Source of the DNA: Bellilinea sp034411135 | Lineage (GTDB): Bacteria; Chloroflexota; Anaerolineae; Anaerolineales; Anaerolineaceae | NCBI GenBank assembly: GCA_034411135.1 | Contig: DAOUMN010000056.1 | Span: 14,533-78,532 of the forward strand | Direction of reading: 5' to 3' | Length of the DNA: 64,000 nt | Shown here: positions 15,736-23,950 of the stretch, piece after piece | Position numbering within the stretch: position 1 is the stretch's first letter | Layout: every line of letters begins with the position of its first letter | Made by a program: the position numbers and the translations under genes | The notes under the pieces: generated by a model | What the model was told of the DNA's origin: nothing | What the model saw: only the letters and a program-made list of their open reading frames with translations | The model's database searches: none

Positions 15736-16044
15736 GTGGGCTGGCTTGATTTTTTATTCGAAAAGAAACCCTATCCGCCTGAAATGCGCATCGAAATCGA
15801 GCGACTGATTGAAGATCTGGTGCGGATTGGCGAGAAAGAAGATTTTCTCTCCGAGCGATCGGGAGGGTCTTTTAACGCCCAATGCCGTCATACCCGCGCT
15901 CGTGAAATTGGCATCCGTCTGAATCAAGTTGGCGGGATTGAACTGATGGAATATGTTCAAAAAAAGGTGCGCAAACGGCTGGGCGCTAACTTGGCTTCCC
16001 ATCTTGCCTACGCCTGGGCGGATATTGGCAAGTGGGTACCATAA
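15736..16044 (+). CDS. Small conserved-looking protein of unknown function
   Basis: About 102 residues if it starts at GTG 15736, which has GGAGG five bases upstream; an in-frame ATG at 15676 lacks a ribosome binding site and overlaps the start of the PIG-L gene. The sequence is charged and helical (EMRIEIERLIEDLVRIGEKEDFL) with HTRAREIGIRLNQVGGIELM and a C-terminal AYAWADIGKWVP. No signal peptide is present. I do not recognise the family. It is followed directly by the promoter and riboswitch of the P-type ATPase. Confidence 0.65.
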   Translation: MGWLDFLFEKKPYPPEMRIEIERLIEDLVRIGEKEDFLSERSGGSFNAQCRHTRAREIGIRLNQVGGIELMEYVQKKVRKRLGANLASHLAYAWADIGKWVP

Positions 16045-16051
16045 ACCCGTC

Positions 16052-16080
16052 TTGACAGCTCCTTTTCTTTGGAGTAGACT
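16052..16080 (+). promoter_or_regulatory. Promoter of the Mn riboswitch/P-type ATPase transcript
   Basis: TTGACA (16052-16057), 17-base spacer, TAGACT (16075-16080). This is one of the best sigma-70-type promoters in the window and is directly followed by the riboswitch aptamer. Confidence 0.8.
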
Positions 16081-16086
16081 GATGCT

Positions 16087-16212
16087 TGTTGTGGGGAGTA
16101 GCCCCCTGGCAGGGACGGGTTGTCGTCAAAACGAAGTGTTATCTTCCGGCACCCCGGGCGCGTAAGCCGTGCGTCAGGCAAGACCATCACGTTGATCGGG
16201 ATGGTCTTTTTT
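16087..16212 (+). ncRNA. yybP-ykoY (manganese) riboswitch with terminator
   Basis: The leader contains the three conserved blocks of the yybP-ykoY aptamer in order: GGGGAGTAGC (16093-16102), TGTCGTCAAAACG (16121-16133) and GGCAAGACCATC (16177-16188). The last block overlaps the 5' arm of an intrinsic terminator, AAGACCATC (16180-16188) pairing with GATGGTCTT (16200-16208) and followed by T residues to 16212. Aptamer closing stem and terminator are therefore mutually exclusive, so Mn2+ binding should favour read-through into the P-type ATPase. The class is well known upstream of Mn exporters, including P-type ATPases such as Lactococcus YoaB. Boundaries are approximate. Confidence 0.9.
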
Positions 16213-16247
16213 GTATACCGTCCCATATTTGACGAACGGGAGGTAGG

Positions 16248-19007
16248 ATGATGAAAAGCTGGCATGCCGAAACATTGACCGATATCGAACAAGAATTGGA
16301 AACTGACCTTAAGCACGGGCTTTCCAATGAGCAAGTTGCACAAAGACGAGAAAAATATGGTTGGAATGAGCTTGTCGAGCGCGGCTTGAAAAGTCCGTGG
16401 AAAATTTTGCTGGAGCAGTTGTCTGAAATCATGGTTGTTATTTTGATTATTTCAGCGGTGATCTCCCTGCTCTTGCACGAGACAACCGATGCGATTGTCA
16501 TATTGATCATTGTAGTTCTAAATGCATTGCTCGGTTTTACCCAGGAGTACCGTGCTGAACGAGCAATGGCAGCCCTCAAGCAAATGGCAGCCCCACGGGT
16601 TAAGGTGCGCCGCGAAGGTCACTTGAGCGAAATTTCCTCGCGCGAACTGGTGCCGGGTGATGTCATCCAGTTGGATGCCGGTGATGCTGTCCCTGCGGAC
16701 AGCCGTCTGATCGAAGCGGTCAACCTGCGCGTACAGGAAGCGGTGCTGACCGGGGAATCCGAGCCGGTTGAAAAACACGTTGCTGGGTTGAGCGGAGATC
16801 ACTTGCCAATTGGTGACCGGAAAAATATGGTATTCATGGGCACGGTGACCACCTATGGGCGCGGACTGGCACTGGTGGTGCAAACCGGCATGCAGACCGA
16901 ACTGGGACGCATTGCCGATATGATTCAAGGCGTTGGACAGGAAGCCACCCCCTTGCAAAAACGGCTGGAACAGTTGGGGAAGGGGCTGGCGGTTGCTGCC
17001 TTGGTGATTGTGGCTATTGTGTTTGTGTTCGGGCTGCTGCGCGGGGAGCCGATTCGGATCATGTTCCAGACCGCGATCAGCATGGCGGTTGCAGCAGTTC
17101 CGGAAGGATTACCTGCCGTGGTGACCATTGCGCTGGCACTCGGCGCACAACGTATGCTGAAACGTAATGCGCTGATTCGCAAACTACCTGCTGTGGAAAC
17201 GCTGGGTTCTGTTACGACGATATGTTCGGATAAAACCGGCACGCTGACCGAAAACCGCATGACCGTGACGGTGGTCGATGTGGCTGGCAACCGGCTCGAT
17301 TTTCAGGAAGAGGTGCAGAATTATTCGCCTACCGTTCCGGAGCGCGAAAGTGTCAAGCCGGTGCTGGTCGAATACCCTGCCGTGGCTTTGCTGCTGGTGG
17401 GCGGGACATTGTGCAACGACGCGGTGATCGAAGCCAATGAGCAGGCGCGCGGCGGTTTCGTCTCGGTTGGTGACCCGACCGAAGGTGCGCTGGTCATTGC
17501 CGGGGCGCGGACGGGTTTGTGGAAGGATGATCTGGATAAGGCTATGCCACGGGTTGCGGAACTGCCGTTCGACTCGGAACGCAAACGAATGACCACGGTG
17601 CATCGCTTAGAAGAGGAACACCTGCCTGAGGTTTTGAAAACCGCCGAAAAAGTGATCCAAAGCGAAATCTGGCAACCCTACATCGCCATTACCAAGGGTG
17701 CGGTGGACAGCCTGCTGGAAGTCAGCAGCCGGGTATGGGTAGGTGACCGCAGTATGAACCTGGATCAGGAATGGCGCCAACGGATCGAGCAAGCCAACGC
17801 CGACCTGGCAAAGAAGGGTATGCGCGTTCTGGGAGTGGCATTCCGTATGTGCCCGCCGGATCAAGTCGAAGGCTGTGACCAGCCGGTTGAAGAGGATTTG
17901 ATATTTATTGGCATGGTGGGGATGATCGACCCTGCCCGTCCGGAAGTCAAAGATGCAGTCGCAACTGCGGTGTCTGCAGGGGTGCGTCCGATCATGATCA
18001 CCGGTGATCATCCTTTGACTGCGCTGCACATTGCCCGCGAACTGGGCATTACCACCCCGGACGGACGCGCCATCACCGGTCATGAACTGGCAACAATGCC
18101 CATGGATGAGTTAAAGCGGGAGCTTAAATCGGTCACCGTGTTTGCGCGTGTCTCGCCGGAGCACAAGTTGAAGATCGTGCAGGCATTACAGGAATTGGGT
18201 GAAATTGTTGCCATGACCGGTGATGGTGTCAATGACGCGCCGGCGCTCAAAAAGGCGGATATCGGTGTGGCGATGGGTATTACTGGCACCGATGTTTCGA
18301 AGGAGGCTGCCGACATGGTGCTGCTGGATGATAACTTTGCCACCATCGTTGCGGCAATTGAAGAAGGACGGCGTATTTATGACAATATTCGTAAATTCAT
18401 CAAGTACACCCTGACCTCCAACGCTGGCGAGATCTGGGTAATGCTGGCTGGTCCGTTTTTGGGCATGCCGCTGCCACTGACTCCTATCCAGATCTTGTGG
18501 GTCAACCTGGTAACCGACGGGCTGCCTGGGCTGGCATTGACCATTGAGCCTGCCGAACGAAACACGATGAAGCGCAAACCGTTTCCACCCAAGGAAAGCA
18601 TCTTCGGACGCGGTATGGGGCGTGACGTGTTATGGATCGGTTTGCTGATGGGTGCCGTCTCGCTGGTGGCGGGTCTGTGGGCGTTGAATACCGGCCGCAC
18701 TGAAACCTGGCAAACAATGATCTTCACCACGCTAACCCTGGCGCAAATGGGCAACGTGCTGGCAATCCGTTCCGACTGCGATTCGCTATTTCAAATTGGT
18801 CTTCTCTCCAACAAGCCATTGCTCGGTGCTGTGCTACTGACTTTTGCCCTGCAAATGGCAGTCGTGTATGTTCCATTTCTGCAGGATATATTCAACACCC
18901 GCCCATTGCCACTGGAAGACCTGTTGATCAGTCTCGGCTTTAGCACAGTGGTATTCATATCGGTTGAACTGTTCAAGTGGTTGCGCAGGGCGAGGAGAAT
19001 AGAATAA
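16248..19007 (+). CDS. P-type cation-transporting ATPase, probable Mn2+/Ca2+ exporter
   Basis: 919 residues of the P2A (Ca2+-ATPase/PMR1-like) subfamily. Order: N-terminal cation-ATPase domain, two helices, actuator domain with LTGESEPV, M3-M4 with PEGLPA (about residue 285), phosphorylation loop SDKTGTLTENRM (Asp at about 328), nucleotide domain, hinge MTGDGVNDAPALKKADIG, M5-M6 with NLVTDGLPGLALTIEP, and four C-terminal helices. The M4 Glu and M6 Asn/Asp pattern matches a single Ca/Mn site of type II. Its leader is a manganese riboswitch, so Mn2+ export is the likely duty. GGGAGG precedes two adjacent ATGs (16248 and 16251); either could be used. No partner gene follows. Confidence 0.94.
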   Translation: MMKSWHAETLTDIEQELETDLKHGLSNEQVAQRREKYGWNELVERGLKSPWKILLEQLSEIMVVILIISAVISLLLHETTDAIVILIIVVLNALLGFTQEYRAERAMAALKQMAAPRVKVRREGHLSEISSRELVPGDVIQLDAGDAVPADSRLIEAVNLRVQEAVLTGESEPVEKHVAGLSGDHLPIGDRKNMVFMGTVTTYGRGLALVVQTGMQTELGRIADMIQGVGQEATPLQKRLEQLGKGLAVAALVIVAIVFVFGLLRGEPIRIMFQTAISMAVAAVPEGLPAVVTIALALGAQRMLKRNALIRKLPAVETLGSVTTICSDKTGTLTENRMTVTVVDVAGNRLDFQEEVQNYSPTVPERESVKPVLVEYPAVALLLVGGTLCNDAVIEANEQARGGFVSVGDPTEGALVIAGARTGLWKDDLDKAMPRVAELPFDSERKRMTTVHRLEEEHLPEVLKTAEKVIQSEIWQPYIAITKGAVDSLLEVSSRVWVGDRSMNLDQEWRQRIEQANADLAKKGMRVLGVAFRMCPPDQVEGCDQPVEEDLIFIGMVGMIDPARPEVKDAVATAVSAGVRPIMITGDHPLTALHIARELGITTPDGRAITGHELATMPMDELKRELKSVTVFARVSPEHKLKIVQALQELGEIVAMTGDGVNDAPALKKADIGVAMGITGTDVSKEAADMVLLDDNFATIVAAIEEGRRIYDNIRKFIKYTLTSNAGEIWVMLAGPFLGMPLPLTPIQILWVNLVTDGLPGLALTIEPAERNTMKRKPFPPKESIFGRGMGRDVLWIGLLMGAVSLVAGLWALNTGRTETWQTMIFTTLTLAQMGNVLAIRSDCDSLFQIGLLSNKPLLGAVLLTFALQMAVVYVPFLQDIFNTRPLPLEDLLISLGFSTVVFISVELFKWLRRARRIE

Positions 19008-19345
19008 TCCCCTCTTCCCGCGGATTAGTGGTCAATGTATGAATACTTTTTACGAAACGGGTGCAGTTGGTCGCCCGTTTCGTAAAAATGGCAAGGAGCA
19101 GTCCTTGACAACTGAAACCCTTACCTCCGGCGTATGGATTACCCGCAAAGAATATCGGTGCTTTTACTAATTTGATGAATACAGTAAAAAATGCCCCATT
19201 GATTTATTTGACAATGCGTAATAAAATCGGGCTGTAAAGAATATCATTTCGGGTTAATGTTCTTTATAAAAATTTTTATCTGGATGAGGCCCCAGGACGG
19301 GGTATGAAATTAATAAACAAAATTGATCATTCTTTAGGAGATTCT
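19008..19345. other. Intergenic region with long hairpin, otherwise featureless
   Basis: This 338-base gap holds the 15-bp inverted repeat listed separately and an AT-rich stretch leading to the NYN gene. TTGACA at 19208-19213 could be a -35 element but the best -10 candidate (TGTAAA at 19233) is 19 bases away and weak. A possible short upstream start (19304) is in frame with the NYN gene. I see no further gene. Confidence 0.5.
19047..19088. repeat. 15-bp perfect inverted repeat (hairpin)
   Basis: TTTTTACGAAACGGG (19047-19061) is exactly complementary to CCCGTTTCGTAAAAA (19074-19088) around a 12-base loop. It lies 40 bases after the ATPase stop. On either strand the stem is followed by A, not T, so it is not a textbook intrinsic terminator. 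It may be an RNA 3' stabiliser or a protein-binding site. Confidence 0.8.
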
Positions 19346-20182
19346 ATGCCCACGCGTGGTGGTGGTAGCAAAGTTGGCATTTACGTTGATGTAGCCTACG
19401 TGTACAACAACGGCGGCTCGAAAATGCAATACGACATCTTGCGGGAATTTGCCTGCCGGGATTATTCCGAGCCGGTGCGCATGAACGCGTATGTCAGCTA
19501 TGACCGCGAGCGGGCAGAATGGGATGAAGTCTATCGCAAAGGCACGCAGAATTTTCATTCTGCGCTGCGTGATATGGGTTACAAAGTCATAGTTAAGGAA
19601 ATCCAGTGGTTTGAGGATGAGAGCGGCAACCGCTACGGCAAGGCAAATGCTGACCTGGATCTGGCTGTGGATGCGCTGCTGCAATCGGCAAAATTGGACC
19701 GCGTCCTGTTAGCAAGCGGCGATGGTGACTTTGTCCAGGTGGTGCGTGCTCTGCAGGACAAGGGCTGCCGGGTGGAGATCATGGCTTTGGACAATGTGTC
19801 CAGCAAATTGCGCCACGAAGCCGATTTCTTCATCTCTGGTTACCTGATTCCTGACTTGATTCCGGTCAGCAACTACAAAACCGATCAGCCTGAATGGGGC
19901 GAGATTGGGTCGCGGGTGCGCGGCTGGTGTTACTGGCATAGCGAACAGGGTTATGGCTTCATGCGCTACTTGAAAATGATTGCCCAGGGTTTATGGTTGA
20001 CCGATACCCGTCACCCGGATTCCCCCTATGCAACAGCATTCTTTCACGACTCAAATTTACCCGAAACTGTGCGTCCGAATGTGCTACCCAGCCGTAACCA
20101 TATTTTCGAGATGGAACTTGCCCGCTCGGAGCGCGGTGGCGGTATTCAGGCGATTAATATCGAATTGATCAGCAAATTCTAG
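19346..20182 (+). CDS. NYN (LabA/PIN-like) domain protein with C-terminal cold-shock-like fold
   Basis: 278 residues from the ATG at 19346, chosen because TTTAGGAG lies seven bases upstream. The N-terminal domain (residues 8-170) has the NYN/DUF88 acidic set: IYVDVAYVY, KANADLDLAVDAL and LASGDGDFVQVV. This family contains metal-dependent RNases of PIN-like fold. The first motif has Ala where many members have Asn. The C-terminal part (about 190-278) has RGWCYWHSEQGYGFM, AFFHDSNLP and a final FEMELARS...QAINIELI. This follows the order of a cold-shock domain (GYGFI, FxHxS), with a long insertion. It may be a nucleic-acid-binding nuclease. Stands alone in its transcription unit. Confidence 0.85.
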   Translation: MPTRGGGSKVGIYVDVAYVYNNGGSKMQYDILREFACRDYSEPVRMNAYVSYDRERAEWDEVYRKGTQNFHSALRDMGYKVIVKEIQWFEDESGNRYGKANADLDLAVDALLQSAKLDRVLLASGDGDFVQVVRALQDKGCRVEIMALDNVSSKLRHEADFFISGYLIPDLIPVSNYKTDQPEWGEIGSRVRGWCYWHSEQGYGFMRYLKMIAQGLWLTDTRHPDSPYATAFFHDSNLPETVRPNVLPSRNHIFEMELARSERGGGIQAINIELISKF

Positions 20183-20231
20183 CTGGGTATAACCCGTCTA
20201 ACTCAGCCGGCGAATTTTAGGCGCAGGCTGG

Positions 20232-20237
20232 TATAAT
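20232..20237 (+). promoter_or_regulatory. -10 box upstream of prfA
   Basis: TATAAT lies 35 bases before the prfA ATG; no convincing -35 hexamer at 16-18 bases was found. Confidence 0.35.
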
Positions 20238-20272
20238 TTTTCTGTTAACCCCACAATCAAAAGAATGCTGGT

Positions 20273-21343
20273 ATGCTTGAAAAACTGGAAAAGATCGAAG
20301 AACGTTTTGTCGAAATAAATCGTCTGCTCGAAGAGGCTGGCGAGGATTATCAACGCGCGGTCGAGCTGGCAAAAGAGCGTGCCGAACTGGAGGAGATTGC
20401 TGAAAAAGCCAGGCACTATCGCCAGACATTGGCAAGAATCGAAGAAGCCAAACAATTGATCGACGGCGAGGATGAGGAACTCAGTCTGCTGGCAACGCAA
20501 GATCTGGAAGAATTGCTGCCGTTGCAGGAAAAGTTGGAAACGGAATTAAAGTCCCTGTTGCTGCCCAAAGACAAGCGTGATGAGCGCAATGTCATTGTAG
20601 AAATCCGTGCCGGTACAGGTGGAGAAGAAGCCGCGTTATTCGCCGCCGACCTGTTTCGCATGTATACGCGCTTCGCCGAACGGCGAAACTGGAACGTGGA
20701 AATTCTCTCGCAAAATGAGACTGGTATCGGCGGTTTCAAGGAAATCATCTTCATGGTCAAGGGGCGCGGGGCGTACTCGCAGCTCAAGTTTGAATCGGGA
20801 GTGCACCGCGTACAGCGTGTACCAGCAACCGAAGCCTCTGGGCGAATCCATACTTCGACAGTCACCGTAGCCGTGCTGGCGGAAGTGGAGGAAGTGGATA
20901 TCCACATCCCCGAAACCGATATCCGCATGGATATTTACCGTTCCGCCGGGGCGGGCGGGCAGAATGTGCAGAAGAACTCGACCGCAGTGCGCATTACCCA
21001 TCTTCCCACCGGCATCGTGGTGGCTTGCCAGGATGAACGATCCCAGTTGCAAAACCGGCTGCGCGCAATGAGTATTCTGCGTGCTCGCTTGTACGAAATC
21101 GAAGAAACCCGTCGGCAGCAGGAATTGGAAGAAACCCGCCGCTCTCAAGTTGGCAGCGGCGAGCGCTCGGAAAAAATTCGCACCTACAATTATCCGCAAA
21201 ACCGGGTCACCGATCATCGCATCAACGTTTCGTCCTTTAACCTGCCCGCGGTAATGGATGGCGACCTGGACGAGTTCATCGAGGAATTATCCCTGCGGGA
21301 CGAAACGGAGCGCCTGACTGCCAATGAGGAAGATGGGGATTGA
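20273..21343 (+). CDS. prfA: Peptide chain release factor 1
   Basis: 356 residues, the normal length for RF1. The GGQ peptidyl-hydrolysis loop is AGAGGQNVQKNS. The stop-codon-reading region contains VQRVPATEASGRIHTS, with the P-A-T tripeptide typical of RF1 (UAA/UAG), as opposed to SPF in RF2. The N-terminal coiled-coil domain and C-terminal NYPQNRVTDHR block are intact. The 3' end overlaps prmC, whose product methylates the GGQ glutamine; this prfA-prmC pairing is common in bacteria. The ribosome binding site is weak (AAAAGA). Confidence 0.97.
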   Translation: MLEKLEKIEERFVEINRLLEEAGEDYQRAVELAKERAELEEIAEKARHYRQTLARIEEAKQLIDGEDEELSLLATQDLEELLPLQEKLETELKSLLLPKDKRDERNVIVEIRAGTGGEEAALFAADLFRMYTRFAERRNWNVEILSQNETGIGGFKEIIFMVKGRGAYSQLKFESGVHRVQRVPATEASGRIHTSTVTVAVLAEVEEVDIHIPETDIRMDIYRSAGAGGQNVQKNSTAVRITHLPTGIVVACQDERSQLQNRLRAMSILRARLYEIEETRRQQELEETRRSQVGSGERSEKIRTYNYPQNRVTDHRINVSSFNLPAVMDGDLDEFIEELSLRDETERLTANEEDGD

Positions 21344-22175
21344 AGTCGGGGAATGGCTGAAGTACGCCCGATCGCTGTTGATTAATCACGATCAGCCCAA
21401 TCTCGAGGCGCAAATTTTACTGGCGCACGTTCTCGGCGTCCGCCGCGAAAACCTTTTGGCGCATCCCGAATGGCGCATTCCTGCACAGCAACAAGAAATT
21501 GCCGACGGGCTTCTGCACCGTCTGAGCCAAGGGGAGCCGCTGGCTTACCTGACCGGTTGGCGGGAATTCTATGGGCTTTTGTTTCGGGTTACGCCGGATG
21601 TGCTGGTGCCGCGTCCGGAAACGGAGCAGCTGGTTGATCTGGCTGTGGATTGGCTGCGCCGGCATCCCGCCTGCCGCCGCGCTGCTGACGTGGGCACAGG
21701 CAGCGGCTGCATTGCGGGGACATTGACTTACCAAATCGATGATCTTTGGTGCTTGGCGGTGGATTGCTCCTGGGCTGCGCTGCAGGTCGCTGTTGAAAAC
21801 TTCCACCGGTTGGGTGTGCAGCCAAGAACACCACCAGTGCAGGGAGATTTGTTAAGTGCATGTACTGGACCCTTTGACTTGGTGTGTGCCAATTTGCCCT
21901 ATATCCCGGCTGGGGTGCTTCCATCACTGTCGGTCGGACGTTTCGAACCATCCCTCGCTTTGAACGGCGGGAGCGACGGTTTAATCTGGATACGTGCCTT
22001 GCTGGCAGATGCCCCGCGTTGGCTTGCCCGCCCCGGCCTGCTGGTATTGGAGATCGAAGCTGGACAGAAGAACAGCGTTCCGGAGGAAGCGCGCCGGTGT
22101 TTGCCAGAAGCACAGATTGACCTTTTTTACGATCTTAATGGGCTTCCGAGGGTGGTGCGGGTGGAACGCAGTTAA
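21333..22175 (+). CDS. prmC: Peptide chain release factor N5-glutamine methyltransferase
   Basis: About 280 residues. The N-terminal helical domain (EAQILLAHVLGVRRENLL, GEPLAYLTG, EFYGL) is typical of PrmC/HemK. The SAM-binding motif is ADVGTGSGCIAG, preceded by VLVPRPETEQLVD. The catalytic tetrad reads N-L-P-Y (VCANLPYIP) rather than the common N-P-P-Y. The enzyme methylates the glutamine of the GGQ loop of release factors. It overlaps prfA by 11 bases from the ATG at 21333; another in-frame ATG lies at 21324 and the exact start is unsure. Confidence 0.92.
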   Translation: MGIEVGEWLKYARSLLINHDQPNLEAQILLAHVLGVRRENLLAHPEWRIPAQQQEIADGLLHRLSQGEPLAYLTGWREFYGLLFRVTPDVLVPRPETEQLVDLAVDWLRRHPACRRAADVGTGSGCIAGTLTYQIDDLWCLAVDCSWAALQVAVENFHRLGVQPRTPPVQGDLLSACTGPFDLVCANLPYIPAGVLPSLSVGRFEPSLALNGGSDGLIWIRALLADAPRWLARPGLLVLEIEAGQKNSVPEEARRCLPEAQIDLFYDLNGLPRVVRVERS

Positions 22176-22219
22176 AATCCAAAATTCCAGCACACAATGG
22201 TACAGCATTGGATTCATGC

Positions 22220-22225
22220 TACAAT
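22220..22225 (+). promoter_or_regulatory. -10 box, leaderless geometry
   Basis: TACAAT (22220-22225) ends six bases before the ATG at 22232, and no Shine-Dalgarno sequence is present. Confidence 0.4.
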
Positions 22226-22231
22226 ATCTGC

Positions 22232-22660
22232 ATGTCAAATCAAAGCGAGACGGGACCATCTGCCACGTATCTGAAGCATCGAAAACAGGTGCAATGGCAA
22301 ATCATCCTTCCGGTGGTTGCTGCAGGTGTAGTCTTTTTTGCGCTGGGCTTGTTTTTGGTGCTCAGCCCGACACCGGGCAGTGCCAAAACCGGTCAGTGGG
22401 CAGCCATTTCAACTATTTGGCTGGTTGCTCCGCTACTGGTGGTTGGACTGCTGTTTTTTGTTGTGACGAGTGGGTTAATTTATTTAATGAGCCGCTTTTT
22501 AAGGATTCTACCGTCGTATTTGCGCCTGGCTCAAATTTATGCCCAGCTAGCCAGTTTGTGGGTGTTGAATTTTTGTAACCGCTTGTCCGAGCCGTTTATC
22601 AAGATAGGCGGTTGGAACGCCGGGGCGAAAGTGCTGCGATCCAAACTAACCCGGCGCTGA
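22232..22660 (+). CDS. Small membrane protein with two helices, unknown function
   Basis: 142 residues from ATG 22232 (MSNQSETG...). Two long hydrophobic segments, IILPVVAAGVVFFALGLFLV (about residues 26-47) and IWLVAPLLVVGLLFFVVTSG (about 67-90), are separated by a short polar loop. A C-terminal amphipathic, basic tail follows (FIKIGGWNAGAKVLRSKLTRR region). The longer frame from TTG 22208 is rejected. The product resembles no family I know. It precedes another small membrane protein by 37 bases, so they may be cotranscribed. Confidence 0.65.
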   Translation: MSNQSETGPSATYLKHRKQVQWQIILPVVAAGVVFFALGLFLVLSPTPGSAKTGQWAAISTIWLVAPLLVVGLLFFVVTSGLIYLMSRFLRILPSYLRLAQIYAQLASLWVLNFCNRLSEPFIKIGGWNAGAKVLRSKLTRR

Positions 22661-22697
22661 ATTTTTTGAGGCTTAATCCAACCATAAGGGACTGCTC

Positions 22698-22901
22698 ATG
22701 GAGAACTGGAAAACCAAAACAATTCTCATTGGAGGAATTCTGGGAGCGCTTGCCGGAGTGATTGCCGCATTCATGCTGATTCAACGGTCGGAAGAGACAC
22801 AACAGTCACCCAAACTGACCGCCGGGGATGGTGTTAAGGTGGGGTTGGGGGTGCTCGGTGTGCTGCGCATGATCTCGGATATTCCCGGCTCTAAAAAATA
22901 A
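22698..22901 (+). CDS. Small single-helix membrane protein (YtxH-like start)
   Basis: 67 residues. The N-terminal helix ILIGGILGALAGVIAAFMLI is preceded by a basic MENWKTKT and followed by a short polar tail with GDGVKVGLGVLGVLRMI. The G-x-x-x-G pattern and size recall YtxH-type or gas-vesicle-like small membrane proteins, without a decisive motif. AAGGGA lies ahead of the ATG. The function is unknown. Confidence 0.6.
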   Translation: MENWKTKTILIGGILGALAGVIAAFMLIQRSEETQQSPKLTAGDGVKVGLGVLGVLRMISDIPGSKK

Positions 22902-22933
22902 CTGAGCGCAACGCGCTGCTTGCGGGGGATGGG

Positions 22934-23950
22934 TTGGATAGCGCTCCTTTTTTACGTTACCTGATCGCGGGTAAGTTACAGCGCGATTATCTTCTTCCAT
23001 TGAATGGTAAACCTTCCCTGGATGTTGCCGGGGGAAGCCTGATCTATTCCGCGGTGGGTTTACGTATTTGGGATCAGGGTATTGGCTTAATTGCCCGGGT
23101 GGGAGAAGATTATCCCAAGGAATGGCTGGAGAAATTTGAACAGCACGGCTTTGACTGCCGCGGGATAAAGATTCTGCCTGATGCGCTGGACGTGCGTTAC
23201 TTTGCCGCCTATACCGAAACCGACTCGCGCGAAGTGGATAATCCGGTAGCGCACTTCTCACGGTTGGGGCTACCCTTCCCCAAAGCCATGCTCGGCTACA
23301 GCGCGGCAAATCGTTCCATCGATAGCCGCGTGCAACCTTCGGAATTGACCATCCGAGCGAACGATTTCCCCCCCGATTACCTGGACGCAACAGCCGCGCA
23401 TATTGCTCCGGTGGATTTCCTCAGCCAAAGCTTGCTGCCATCACTCTTCCGCCAGGGACATATTACCACCCTCACCATGGATCCCTCGGCTGGTAGCATG
23501 AACCCAACCTTCCGTGACGATTTGCCCGCTATGCTGCGCGGGGTGAATGTGTTTTTATGCTCCGAGGAAAAGTTGCGCAGCCTGTACCAGGGTATCAGCG
23601 ATGATCTGTGGACTATGATCGAGATGATTGCTGCTTATGACTGTGAAGTGGTGGTCGTCAAACGTGGCAGTCGCGGGCAGGTGGTATACGACCGCGCCCG
23701 CCGCCTGCGATGGGTTGTTCCGGCGTATCCAGCCAGGGTTGTCGATCCGACTGGCGCCGGAGACGCCTTTAGCGGTGGTTTTCTGGCGGGCTTCCGCCAG
23801 ACCTACGACCCATTGGAAGCTGCATTGCGCGGAAATATCTCGGCTTCGCTGGTGGTTGAAGGCAGCGGTCCCTTCTATGCGCTTGACACATTACCCAATT
23901 TGCCAACCTTGCGCCTGGAAAAACTTCGCGATATGGTGAGCAAAGTCTGA
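22934..23950 (+). CDS. PfkB-family carbohydrate/nucleoside kinase
   Basis: 338 residues from TTG 22934. The C-terminal PfkB signature DPTGAGDAFSGGF (about residues 273-285) carries the catalytic Asp and the anion hole. Upstream are the two glycines near AGGSLIYSAVGL, and VVVKRGSRGQVVY before the ATP site. The N-terminal glycine-rich motif is less canonical. The family phosphorylates sugars or nucleosides; the substrate is not evident. It overlaps the M20 peptidase start at 23950, so the two are translated from one message. The start codon is uncertain; G-rich sequence precedes the TTG and no better ATG is in frame. Confidence 0.85.
   Translation: MDSAPFLRYLIAGKLQRDYLLPLNGKPSLDVAGGSLIYSAVGLRIWDQGIGLIARVGEDYPKEWLEKFEQHGFDCRGIKILPDALDVRYFAAYTETDSREVDNPVAHFSRLGLPFPKAMLGYSAANRSIDSRVQPSELTIRANDFPPDYLDATAAHIAPVDFLSQSLLPSLFRQGHITTLTMDPSAGSMNPTFRDDLPAMLRGVNVFLCSEEKLRSLYQGISDDLWTMIEMIAAYDCEVVVVKRGSRGQVVYDRARRLRWVVPAYPARVVDPTGAGDAFSGGFLAGFRQTYDPLEAALRGNISASLVVEGSGPFYALDTLPNLPTLRLEKLRDMVSKV

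Noticed and set aside
19047..19088. Hairpin as an intrinsic terminator
   Set aside because: The stem is followed by A residues on both strands; it is kept as a repeat only.
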